This document shows, in pieces, positions 7,098-15,002 of a stretch of DNA of 27,230 bases. Position 1 is the first letter of the stretch; each line of letters opens with the position of its first letter. The notes under the pieces are model-generated. The model was given only the letters and a program-made list of their open reading frames with translations. It was not told the origin of the DNA and searched no databases. Source of the stretch: Acidimicrobiaceae bacterium (GTDB lineage Bacteria; Actinomycetota; Acidimicrobiia; Acidimicrobiales; RAAP-2); NCBI GenBank assembly GCA_003164275.1, contig PLSY01000341.1:1076-28305 (forward strand). Direction: 5' to 3'. The position numbers and the translations under genes were made by a program.

Positions 7098-9548
7098 TCA
7101 GCCAGGCGTGTCGCCGATGATCCCCTGGTCACCCAGTGACTTGAGCTCAGCGTCGTCGACGCCGAGCCATCCGCCGAGCACGGCGGCGTTGTCCTGTCCG
7201 AGCAGCGGGGCGTGGGTCGAGTGGTAGGGAATGGCACGCGACCCGAAACGGGCCGGAAAGACCGGGAGCCTGATCGGCCCGATCACCGGGTGGTCGACCC
7301 GCTCGAAGAACCCCCGATGCTCGGTCTGCTCGAGGGCGACCACTTCGTGTGGCGGCACGAGGGGGGCGGCCGGAACACCGCGGGTCCACAGCAACTCGAC
7401 GATGTCCTCGGGCGAGCGTGCCTCACACCAGTCGGACAGGTGGGCGTCGAGCTCCTCTCGCGCCGCCACCCGGCCCTTCGTCTCTTGGAGGCCCGGACCA
7501 TCGGCCCATGCCGGTCGCCCGAGCGCATCGGCGAGGCGCCTCCACTGGTCGTCGTCCATCACGGCAATAGCCACCCACGAGCCATCCCTTGTCGGGTAGA
7601 CGCCGTGGGGGGCGGCGGTCTGGTGAGCGTTGCCTAGGCGGCCGAGCAGGGTGGCCGAGTCCCCGTACTCGACGAACTGCTCGGCGGCGACGTTGAGGGC
7701 CGACTCGACGAGTGGGACCTCGACGAGTTGACCGAGCCCGGTGCGGTCGCGATCGAGGATGGCCACCATGGTGGCAAAGGCCCCGTGGAGCGCACCGATC
7801 GGGTCGCACGGCCCTCTGGGAATGAGCGGAGGGCCGTCGGCGAAGCCGGTGACCCAGGCCAGACCCGAGGCCTGTTCCATGGTCTGGGCGAAGCCGGGAA
7901 GGTCCCGCCAGGGGCCACTCAGTCCCCAGGCCGGCATGCGCACGGTGATCAGGTCGTCCCGGCCCTCGTCCAACAGGCCGAAGCGCTCGGCCACCCGGGG
8001 CGAGTAGTTCTCGATGAGGACGTCGCACTCGGCCAGTAGACGGCGCCCGAGCTCGCGACCCGCGGGGCGGCTCAAGTCGAGGGTGACGCCCCGCTTGCCG
8101 GTGTTGACCGCTTGGAACAGCGGTGCACGCTCCCAGACCCGGTCGCCGCGGATGCCGTAGGACGTCGCCATCCGCGTGCCGTCGGGGCGCTGGACCGACT
8201 CGACCTTGATGACCTCAGCCCCGAAGTAGCCGAGGATCTGGCTGGTGAACGGGCCGGCCCAGAACGAAGTGAAGTCGAAGACCTTGATGCCCTGGAGGGG
8301 CAGGTCGGGATGTCCGCCCCCATGGGCTGACTGGGCGCCATCACCGGTTCGGGTCGACCAGTGGGCGCTCACTTCCTCGGCGGCGGTCGATCCCCGGGCC
8401 GGGGGCGAACCGAAGCCCGGCTGCTGCGAGCGGCCAAGCCGGTAGGGCACGCGAGGTTGGGCATAGGACTCTGACGGGGCGTTCACGAAGGCCTGGCGAT
8501 CGACCAGGTGGGGGAGCTCCTGGGCGGTGGCCCCGTCCCCGACAGGGGCGGTCGGGATGCGCCGGGCGGCAGCCAGTTTGAGGATCTCTTCGACCGGGTG
8601 CTCACTCGTCCACGAGGCGATCGCACGCCTCAGCTCGGCCGCCCGCTCGATCCTGACGTCGATGCGACTGATCTCGGGGTCGGTGGCCCATTCGGGATGT
8701 TCGATCATGGCGGCGAAGTTGGAGAACTGGTCCGCCGACAAGGTGGCGAACCCGATCCATCCGTCCATGGCCGGCTCGATGGATGGCACCTCGACCACCT
8801 GATAGGGAGGAGGCCCGGCCGGTACCAACTGGCCGGACACGCCACGGAAGCCGTTGAAGATGGTGATGGCCACTTCGAGCTCGGACAGGTCGATGTGCTC
8901 ACCAAGGCCGGTGAGCCGGCGGCGGCGCAGGGCGACCAGGGCAGCGGCTGCGCCGGTGACCCCCGAGGCCCATTGGCTGAGCTCTCCTCCGGCCCGCACC
9001 GGGGTGCCGTGCCGCTCCCCCCGCCCGGTGACCGACGAGCTCAACGCCTGGAGGGTCAGGTCGCTCGCCACCCGCTCGGACCAGGGACCGACGAGTCCGA
9101 ATGGACTGATCGAGACCACGATGAGGCCGGGGAAGCGGGCCGCCAGGTCGGGGCCCAGCGCATCGGGCGGCGCTCTGTCGGTGACCACGATGTCCGAGTG
9201 GGCGAGCAACTCCTCGATGGAGTCCGTGTCGCCACCGGCACCGCTGGCCGTATCGGTGGGAACGCTTCGCTTGCCGGCGGCGAGGAAGCGGAACAGCGGG
9301 CTGTCCTCGCCCGGCGCCAGCGGCCGCTCAGAGGCCTGGCGGCGACGGAGGGGATGGCCGGACGCCGACTCCACCATCACGACGTCGGCCCCGGCATCAA
9401 CCAGCAGCTTGGTGCAGTAGGAGCCGGCGATACCCGAGCTCAGGTCGACGACCCGCAGATCGGTGAGGACGGGCTCGGGTCCGGCGGCCGCTCGCCGATC
9501 GGGTCCGGTGGTGACTCGCCCAGCCCCTGATGGTCGAGGCTCGGTCAA
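7098..9548 (-). CDS. Tandem class III (CaiB/BaiF) CoA-transferase, one half lacking the catalytic Asp
   Basis: An 816-aa fusion of two family III CoA-transferase units, which move CoA between carboxylic acids through an aspartyl-CoA anhydride. Unit 1 spans about 25-400 (LRVVDLSSGIAGSYCTKLLVDAGADV), unit 2 about 420-805 (IKVFDFTSFWAGPFTSQILGYFGAEVIKVE). In unit 2 the catalytic aspartate is Asp582 (GPCDPIGALHG). At the matching place in unit 1 the sequence is LSQWASG, with Gln192, so the first half is probably non-catalytic. Family members are usually about 400 aa; double-length forms are known in actinobacteria. The start is TTG, and TTGA overlaps the LivF stop, so translation is coupled to the transporter operon. 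It likely activates the imported acid or recycles CoA. Confidence 0.88.
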   Translation of the reverse strand: MTEPRPSGAGRVTTGPDRRAAAGPEPVLTDLRVVDLSSGIAGSYCTKLLVDAGADVVMVESASGHPLRRRQASERPLAPGEDSPLFRFLAAGKRSVPTDTASGAGGDTDSIEELLAHSDIVVTDRAPPDALGPDLAARFPGLIVVSISPFGLVGPWSERVASDLTLQALSSSVTGRGERHGTPVRAGGELSQWASGVTGAAAALVALRRRRLTGLGEHIDLSELEVAITIFNGFRGVSGQLVPAGPPPYQVVEVPSIEPAMDGWIGFATLSADQFSNFAAMIEHPEWATDPEISRIDVRIERAAELRRAIASWTSEHPVEEILKLAAARRIPTAPVGDGATAQELPHLVDRQAFVNAPSESYAQPRVPYRLGRSQQPGFGSPPARGSTAAEEVSAHWSTRTGDGAQSAHGGGHPDLPLQGIKVFDFTSFWAGPFTSQILGYFGAEVIKVESVQRPDGTRMATSYGIRGDRVWERAPLFQAVNTGKRGVTLDLSRPAGRELGRRLLAECDVLIENYSPRVAERFGLLDEGRDDLITVRMPAWGLSGPWRDLPGFAQTMEQASGLAWVTGFADGPPLIPRGPCDPIGALHGAFATMVAILDRDRTGLGQLVEVPLVESALNVAAEQFVEYGDSATLLGRLGNAHQTAAPHGVYPTRDGSWVAIAVMDDDQWRRLADALGRPAWADGPGLQETKGRVAAREELDAHLSDWCEARSPEDIVELLWTRGVPAAPLVPPHEVVALEQTEHRGFFERVDHPVIGPIRLPVFPARFGSRAIPYHSTHAPLLGQDNAAVLGGWLGVDDAELKSLGDQGIIGDTPG

Positions 9549-10366
9549 CGGGTCTCGTCGCCCGGGGCCGGATCGACGGGCGGAGTCGGTTGGTCCTCCG
9601 GCTGAGCTTGGCCACCCTCAGCACCTGGGGCCTCGAGGTCCCCCATGCCGAGGTAGGCACTGCGGATGACCGAGACGTCCTCCACCTGATCGGCGGGGCG
9701 GTCGATCACCACCTTGCCCACGTTGAGCACGGTCACATGGTCGGCGATGGCGAGAGCCTGCTCGGCAGCCTGCTCGACCAACAGGACGCCGAGACCCTCG
9801 GCCCGAAGCTCCTCGACGATCCGGAAGACGTCCTTCACGATGGCCGGGGCCAGTCCCCCAGACGGCTCATCGAGCATCAACACCGCCGGCTCGGACATGA
9901 GGGCCTGGCCGATGGCCAGCATCTGTTGCTGCCCGCCGCTCAGGGCGCCGGCCCGCACCGAGCGGCGCTCCCCCAGCATCGGGAACTTCTCGTAGATGCC
10001 ACCGGCCCGACCCCTGAGCGTCCGACGGCTCCGTGACCGGGTGTAGCCACCAAGCATGAGGTTCTCCTCCACCGTGCGGGCATGGAACAGGCGCTTGCCC
10101 TCCATGACGTAGGCGATGCCGTCCCGGGCACGCTTCGGCGCCGACTCGCCGGTGATGTCCCGGCCCCGGTAGGTCACCCGGCCGCTCGTCGCCCGGTTGA
10201 GCCCGGAGATGGTCCGCAGCATGGTCGACTTGCCCGCGCCGTTGCTGCCGAGGAGCACCGAGATACGACCGGGCCACACGGTGACTGAGGCCCCCCAGAG
10301 CACCTGGATGTCGCCGTAGCCACTGGACAGCGAGTCGGCCACGAGGATCGGCTCCACGTCGGTCAT
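9545..10366 (-). CDS. livF: Branched-chain amino acid-type ABC transporter, ATP-binding subunit (LivF)
   Basis: A 273-aa ATPase of the hydrophobic amino acid/amide uptake (HAAT) family. Walker A GSNGAGKST is at 40-48, the signature LSGGQQQM at 142-149 and Walker B VLMLDEPS at 162-169, followed by the SGGLAP D-loop and a VEQ switch in place of histidine, as is usual in LivF. The region before the signature, YVMEGKRLFHARTVEENL, matches the LivF Q-loop region. About 30 acidic and proline-rich residues are added at the C terminus (from about 243). The ATGA overlap with the LivM-LivG gene and TTGA overlap with the CoA-transferase put it inside a coupled operon. In such clusters Liv-type systems often import acids rather than amino acids (inference). 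Confidence 0.93.
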   Translation of the reverse strand: MTDVEPILVADSLSSGYGDIQVLWGASVTVWPGRISVLLGSNGAGKSTMLRTISGLNRATSGRVTYRGRDITGESAPKRARDGIAYVMEGKRLFHARTVEENLMLGGYTRSRSRRTLRGRAGGIYEKFPMLGERRSVRAGALSGGQQQMLAIGQALMSEPAVLMLDEPSGGLAPAIVKDVFRIVEELRAEGLGVLLVEQAAEQALAIADHVTVLNVGKVVIDRPADQVEDVSVIRSAYLGMGDLEAPGAEGGQAQPEDQPTPPVDPAPGDETR

Positions 10367-12261
10367 GGCGCCTCCGGTGCGGTACTGGTGCCGGTGCCGG
10401 GGGGCGAGTCACCGAGGCCGGTTGTCGCCACGGCGGCATCGGCGACGCCGATCTCCACCACGTCCGGGGTGATCCCGAGATACTCCTGGAGCACGGCGGG
10501 ATGGGAGGCGATCTCGTCGGGTGGGCCCGAGGCGACCAACCTCCCGTTGGCCAGCACATGGATCTCGTCCGACAGCTCGAGGACGAGCTTGAAGTTGTGC
10601 TCGACCAGCAATACTGTCGCCCCGGCCACTCGCAGCTGGTCGATCACATAGGCCAAATCCTCGACCTCATGGTCGTCGAGGCCCGAGGCGATCTCGTCGA
10701 AGAGCACGACCCTCGGCTGGGCGATGAGCACGCGGGCGACTTCGATGAGGCGGCGGATGCCGAGCGGCTGGTCGACGGCCGCCTCGTTCTCTAGGTAGCC
10801 GATGCCCAGGACCGAGAGGATGCGACGGGCCTCGTCGGTGTCGGCCCGGGTGGCCCGGCGGAACGAAGGAAGGCGCAAGATGGTGGCCGGCATCGAGCTG
10901 TAGGCCGTCCGGTACCGTCCGGTGGCAACCGCCTGGAGGACGCTCAGATCCTTCGGGATGATCGGGGTCTGGAAGGTCCGGGCCACGCCCCGACGGGCGA
11001 TCTTGTGGGGGGCCTGGCCACTGATGGCCCGATCGCCCACCGAGATGGTCCCGTCGGAGAGGGTGTAAAAGCCCGAGATCATATTGAGCAAGGTCGTCTT
11101 GCCCGAGCCGTTCGGACCGATGATCGATGTCACACGACCGGGCGCGGCGTCGAGGGAGACGTCGTCCAGGGCCAAGAGGCCGCCGAACCTCTTGGTCACA
11201 TGCGAGACGACCAATGGCTCCCCGGGCAGGGTGACGTCGAGGGGTCGTCGCTCGGCCCGGCCAGCCGGCGCAGTGACGACAGGTCTTGACCGGCGTGCCC
11301 ATCGGGCCAGCGCATAGCGTCCGATGCCGGCCAGGCCCTGGGACAAGAGCACCCCGAAGGCAATCAGGAACACGCCGTAGACGACGTCGGAGTACTTCTG
11401 GAACGAAGCCGTGTGGAGCGGGCCCAGCTCGAGGAGCGTCGCCCCGACGACGGCTCCGTACACGCTGGTCGAACCGCCAAGGACCGAGCCGGCCAAAACG
11501 GCGATGCTCATCGAGAACGTGAACGGCCCCGGGTCGCTCGGTGAGATGAAGTGGTCGAGGTTGCCGAAGAACACGCCGGCGATGCCGGCCGGGACGGCGC
11601 CCAGGGCGTAGGCGGTGAGCTTCAGTCGCTGCACCGAGATGCCGAGCGACGAGGCCAGTGTCGGGTTTTGGCGCAAGACCAAAAAGGCCGAGCCGTGGCG
11701 GGAGATGACCAGATTGCGGAAGAGGACGAACCAGATGATGCCGACCACCACGGTCGCCAGGTAGTACTGATTGGCGTCGAGGAGATGGCCGAACAGGGTG
11801 TAGCCGGGAATGGCCACCAGCCCGGCCTGGCCTCCGGTGTAGGTCTGGAAGATGGTGATGACGTCGGGGACCAAGAGGACCAAGAAGAACGACGTCATGG
11901 CGAGCGCCCATCCGCCGAGCCGGAGACCGGGGATGCCGGTCACCAGGCCGACGACCAGAGCGGCAATGACGGCCACCAGCAGGCCGAGGAGCAGGTCGGT
12001 GCTCACGTGGATGGCGAAGTAGCCCGAGACATAGGCGCCCACGGCGAAGATGGCCACCTGGCCGAGGGCCAGCTCCCCGGCGTAGCCGAGGCTCAGGTTC
12101 AGTCCGCTGACGATCAGGGCCAGCGTGGTGATGAGGATGATCTCCCTCGTCCAGTAAGGGCCGATGCCCAACCACGGGCCGATGGCCACCAGCACGGCCA
12201 GGGCCATCGGGAAGTAGAGATTCGGGACGGGTCGCTTGCCCACGCTGAACAGTGAGCTCAC
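10363..12261 (-). CDS. Fused LivM permease - LivG ATPase
   Basis: A 632-aa fusion. Residues about 15-325 are a multi-spanning LivM-type permease (SGLNLSLGYAGELALGQVAIFAVGAY near the start, the conserved RQNPTLASSLGISVQRLKLTAYALGAVPAGIAG loop region later). After a charged linker, residues about 350-600 are the LivG ATPase: Walker A GPNGSGKTT near 382, Q-loop RTFQTP, Walker B VVLFDE and H-loop VEHN. The ABC signature is unusual, QPLGIRRL in place of LSYGQQR. The reading frame is open for 231 codons upstream, but the start is GTG 12261: GTGA overlaps the LivH stop and the residues before it are an arginine-rich shadow of LivH. Permease-ATPase fusions of this kind occur in actinobacteria. It forms the inner-membrane core with LivH. 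Confidence 0.92.
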   Translation of the reverse strand: MSSLFSVGKRPVPNLYFPMALAVLVAIGPWLGIGPYWTREIILITTLALIVSGLNLSLGYAGELALGQVAIFAVGAYVSGYFAIHVSTDLLLGLLVAVIAALVVGLVTGIPGLRLGGWALAMTSFFLVLLVPDVITIFQTYTGGQAGLVAIPGYTLFGHLLDANQYYLATVVVGIIWFVLFRNLVISRHGSAFLVLRQNPTLASSLGISVQRLKLTAYALGAVPAGIAGVFFGNLDHFISPSDPGPFTFSMSIAVLAGSVLGGSTSVYGAVVGATLLELGPLHTASFQKYSDVVYGVFLIAFGVLLSQGLAGIGRYALARWARRSRPVVTAPAGRAERRPLDVTLPGEPLVVSHVTKRFGGLLALDDVSLDAAPGRVTSIIGPNGSGKTTLLNMISGFYTLSDGTISVGDRAISGQAPHKIARRGVARTFQTPIIPKDLSVLQAVATGRYRTAYSSMPATILRLPSFRRATRADTDEARRILSVLGIGYLENEAAVDQPLGIRRLIEVARVLIAQPRVVLFDEIASGLDDHEVEDLAYVIDQLRVAGATVLLVEHNFKLVLELSDEIHVLANGRLVASGPPDEIASHPAVLQEYLGITPDVVEIGVADAAVATTGLGDSPPGTGTSTAPEAP

Positions 12262-13115
12262 ACCACCCGCTCCCCTCTCCGCCCGAAGAGTCCGGTCGGC
12301 AGGATGAGCAGGACCACCAACAAGATGGCGAAGACCATGAGGTTCTCGTAGTTGCCGCCTATGTAGCGGTCCGTGTACGCCTGGACCAGTCCGATCACGA
12401 AGGCCCCGAAGGTGGCGCCAGCCAGACTGCCGAACCCGCCGATGGCCAGGGCCACGAAAGCGATGATGGCGAGTGACTGGGCCAGCCCGAACGAGGCGAA
12501 GGTCTTCGGCCCGATGAACGGTCCGAGGAGACCGGCCAGAGCGCCGGCGATGGCAAAGGCTCCGATCTGGAAGCGACGGGCGTTCACCCCCCGCAGTAGA
12601 GCGGGCTCCCGGTCTTCGGCTGCCGCCAGTGCGGCGAGCCCGGTCATGGTGAATCGACTGAAGGCGGCAAAGGCGGCGGTGAATACGAGGGCAAGGCCGA
12701 TGAGCACGAGGTCGTCGGGCAGGACCCTTCCGCCGAGGACCGTCAGTGGATTGTTGGTGAAAAAGGATGGCACCTCGAGCGCCTGTTGGCCCCAGATGAC
12801 CTCGATGACGCCAGTGATCAGCGTCGCCGCCCCGACGGTCGTCACCAACAGGCCCTGCAACTGCCTCACCGGCCTGATTGCCACCCGCTCCTCGGTCACT
12901 CCGGAGAGGGCGACGATGACCAAGGCCACGACGATGACGGCCAGGGCCGCCCACCCAAGTTGGGACAGTCCCCAGTAGGCCAGAAAGACACCCAGCATGG
13001 TCAAGCTGGCCTGGGCGAAGTTGAAGGTGCCGGATCCGATGAAGCAGATGTTGTAGCCCAGGGCGACCAGGGCATAGACGGCTCCGGAAGACAGTCCCGA
13101 CCAGATAGTGGTCAT
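12258..13115 (-). CDS. livH: Branched-chain amino acid-type ABC transporter permease (LivH)
   Basis: A 285-aa integral membrane permease with about eight hydrophobic segments. The N terminus SGLSSGAVYALVALGYN and the following FNFAQASLTMLGVFLAY are characteristic of LivH. The cytoplasmic loop MTGLAALAAAEDREPALLRGVNARRFQIGAFAIAGALAGLLG carries the EAA-like contact for the ATPases, and AIGGFGSLAGATFGAFVIGLVQ is the usual C-terminal motif. Its ATG overlaps the thiolase-like gene stop (ATGA), and its stop overlaps the LivM-LivG GTG start, so all three are translationally coupled. It pairs with the LivM half of the fusion. The binding protein is encoded separately at 17169-18404. Confidence 0.93.
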   Translation of the reverse strand: MTTIWSGLSSGAVYALVALGYNICFIGSGTFNFAQASLTMLGVFLAYWGLSQLGWAALAVIVVALVIVALSGVTEERVAIRPVRQLQGLLVTTVGAATLITGVIEVIWGQQALEVPSFFTNNPLTVLGGRVLPDDLVLIGLALVFTAAFAAFSRFTMTGLAALAAAEDREPALLRGVNARRFQIGAFAIAGALAGLLGPFIGPKTFASFGLAQSLAIIAFVALAIGGFGSLAGATFGAFVIGLVQAYTDRYIGGNYENLMVFAILLVVLLILPTGLFGRRGERVV

Positions 13116-14296
13116 GCCGCTCCCGGCTCGTTCCCGAGAATCACCGTCCCCGCCGATGAGAACCAGCCACCCGTGCCGTTGACACAGGCGAGCTGGGCGT
13201 CAGCGACCTGTCGGGGCCCACACTCACCCCGCAGCTGTCGGGCCGCCTCGACCAGGAGGAACATCCCTCGCATGCCCGGATGGCAGGCGGACAGTCCCCC
13301 GCCGTCGGTATTGGTCGGCAGCGCCCCGTCCACCCGCAGGGTGCCCCCTTCGACGAAGGAGCCTCCGGCACCTTTTTCGCAGAACCCGAGGCCTTCCAAG
13401 GTGAGCAGCACGGTCGGGGTGAACGAGTCGTAGATCTGGCAGATGTCGATATCCGCCGGTGTCACGTCGGCCTGTTGGAAGGCGCGCCGACCCGACTCGA
13501 CACAGGCCGTCTGGGTGAAATCGAGCCAGTCGCTCATGGCCGTGTGGGAGATGGCCTCCCCGGTCCCGAGGATCCACACCGGCGCCTTGGCGCAGTCCCG
13601 GGCCCGGTCCTCACTGGCCAGGATGACCGAGCCCCCGCCGTCGGAGCGGATGCAGCAGTGGAGCTGGGTCAAGGGGTCGGCGATCATGGTGGCGTTCTGG
13701 ACGTCGTCGATCGTGATGAGGTCCCGGTGGGTTGCCTCCGGGTTGAGAGAGGCGTTGTACCGGGTGGAGACGGCGATCTCGGCCAACTGCTCGATAGTGG
13801 TGCCGTATTCGTACATGTGCCGCTGCGCGGCCATGGCATACCGGGAGATCAGGGTATGGCCATAGAGGCTCTCGAACTGCTCGGGACCCCGTCCGCCGAA
13901 CGTGAGGTTGGCTGTTCGCAAACCCTTTTTCAGGTCACTCCTCGTCGTCGAGCCATAGGTGATGGCCACGACGTCGACGTACCCGCTGGCGATGGCGGCG
14001 ACCGCGTGTTCGACCATGAACTCCCAGGCGCTGCCACCGACGTTGGTGCCATCGACCCACTGAGGACGGAGGCCCAGATAGCCCGCCACCTCGATGGGCG
14101 CCAACGTCCCGGTGCCCGTGGACATGAAGCCCTGGATGTCCTCCCGGGTAAGCCCCGAGTCGGCCAGGGCGCGCTCAGTCGCCTGGTAGTGGAGCTCGTA
14201 GGGGGTCTTGTCATCGACGCGTCCGCAGTCGGAGAGGGCGGCTCCGACGATGGCCACTCTCCGGTTGCCGGTCCTGGTTGTCACCGCGTCAGCCAT
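13112..14296 (-). CDS. Thiolase-like protein (SCP-x/Ltp2 group) lacking the nucleophilic Cys
   Basis: A 394-aa thiolase-fold protein of the lipid-transfer-protein/SCP-x group: RRVAIVGAALSDCGR at the N terminus, QIYDSFTPT in the middle, DGGGLSACHPGMRGM with His339, and CVNGTGGWFSSAGTVILG at the end. The canonical nucleophile sits in an N-R-x-C-x-S-G motif. Here the aligned stretch is TNVGGSA, with Gly87 in place of the cysteine, so normal thiolysis through that residue is unlikely. Proteins of this kind, such as Ltp2, pair with a DUF35 protein (ChsH2) and cleave acyl-CoA side chains by a retro-aldol reaction. A DUF35 gene starts divergently 156 nt away. It leads the coupled operon with LivH, LivM-LivG, LivF and the CoA-transferase. 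The exact reaction is inferred. Confidence 0.85.
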   Translation of the reverse strand: MADAVTTRTGNRRVAIVGAALSDCGRVDDKTPYELHYQATERALADSGLTREDIQGFMSTGTGTLAPIEVAGYLGLRPQWVDGTNVGGSAWEFMVEHAVAAIASGYVDVVAITYGSTTRSDLKKGLRTANLTFGGRGPEQFESLYGHTLISRYAMAAQRHMYEYGTTIEQLAEIAVSTRYNASLNPEATHRDLITIDDVQNATMIADPLTQLHCCIRSDGGGSVILASEDRARDCAKAPVWILGTGEAISHTAMSDWLDFTQTACVESGRRAFQQADVTPADIDICQIYDSFTPTVLLTLEGLGFCEKGAGGSFVEGGTLRVDGALPTNTDGGGLSACHPGMRGMFLLVEAARQLRGECGPRQVADAQLACVNGTGGWFSSAGTVILGNEPGAA

Positions 14297-14416
14297 TGGG
14301 TCTGAACGCCTCCCCCTTCTCGAACATGGTTCCCAAGTCGGTCCCGGCCCCGTTGGCCCGGGGTGGCCTGATGGGCCAGCCGGGCAGATGTCGGGAGCCG
14401 TCGCAGCGACGATTTC

Positions 14417-14451
14417 AGATAAACTATCTCCATTCGCAGCAACCGCGGCAA
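14417..14451 (-). promoter_or_regulatory. Promoter candidate and small palindrome for the thiolase-Liv operon
   Basis: On the minus strand, TTGCCG (-35, plus coordinates 14446-14451) and GATAGT (-10, 14423-14428) are separated by 17 nt. The -10 lies within the perfect inverted repeat AGATAAACTATCT at 14417-14429 (5-bp arms, 3-nt centre), the most AT-rich spot in the divergent region. Transcription would start near 14416, about 120 nt before the thiolase-like ATG. On the plus strand a TAAACT -10-like box overlaps it, so the site may serve the DUF35 gene too. Confidence 0.4.
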
Positions 14452-14452
14452 G

Positions 14453-14890
14453 ATGCCCGGACGGCTGATGACGGGGGGAATGTTGACGCCAGGCCGCAGT
14501 GATCTACCGATCATCGACGAAAGCACCCAGGAGTACTGGGATGCGGCCCGGCGGGGGGTGCTCCTCATCAAGCGGTGCCAGAACTGCACCCGCCCACACT
14601 TCTACCCGAGGCCGTTCTGCCCGTTCTGCTGGTCCAGTGATGTGGTGTGGGAGGAGGCGAGCGGGCGTGGCGCGCTCTACACCTTCTCGGTCGTGCGGCG
14701 GAACGACTTGTTCCCCTTTGCCGATCGCGTGCCCTACGTCCCAGCCATCGTCGACCTGGAGGAGGGCCCGAGGATGATGACCGAGATCATAGGGATCCCC
14801 TTCGGTGAGGTGCGCATCGGGATGGACCTCCACGTCGAGTTCGAAGAACGGGCGCCCGAGATCAGCGTTCCAGTCTTCCGGCCCGTCTGA
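14453..14890 (+). CDS. DUF35 Zn-ribbon/OB-fold protein (acyl-CoA binding)
   Basis: A 145-aa protein of the Zn-ribbon plus OB-fold family (DUF35). Four cysteines, Cys42, Cys45, Cys56 and Cys59 (RCQNC and CPFC), form the zinc ribbon after the typical EYWDAARRGVLLIKRC helix and strand. Residues about 62-140 form the OB fold. In known systems the DUF35 partner holds the acyl-CoA and completes a thiolase-like enzyme, as ChsH2 does for Ltp2. The thiolase-like gene lies divergently, and the FadD3-like ligase follows on the same strand after 112 nt. The start is uncertain: ATG 14453, 14468 and 14480 are in frame, and homology would begin only near residue 17. Zinc binding is inferred from the cysteines. 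Confidence 0.85.
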   Translation: MPGRLMTGGMLTPGRSDLPIIDESTQEYWDAARRGVLLIKRCQNCTRPHFYPRPFCPFCWSSDVVWEEASGRGALYTFSVVRRNDLFPFADRVPYVPAIVDLEEGPRMMTEIIGIPFGEVRIGMDLHVEFEERAPEISVPVFRPV

Positions 14891-15002
14891 TCCGGGTGCG
14901 GCCCGCATCGGCGAACGACCGACTCCGGTCGACGAGGGAGGTGTCCGAGAGCGGCAGGCCAGACCAACGGGCTCGCCTGGAACGGCCATTCGGGCAGCGT
15001 CG

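Noticed and set aside
12262..12954. Open 231-codon extension upstream of the LivM-LivG gene, giving an 863-aa frame
   Set aside because: The added residues are rich in Arg, Gly, His and Pro, as expected of an antiparallel or shifted frame of LivH, which covers the same DNA with clear membrane segments. The GTG at 12261 overlaps the LivH stop.
14805..15002. N-terminal extension of the FadD3-like ligase
   Set aside because: It overlaps the end of the DUF35 gene in another frame and has no ligase-like sequence; family similarity begins after ATG 15003.
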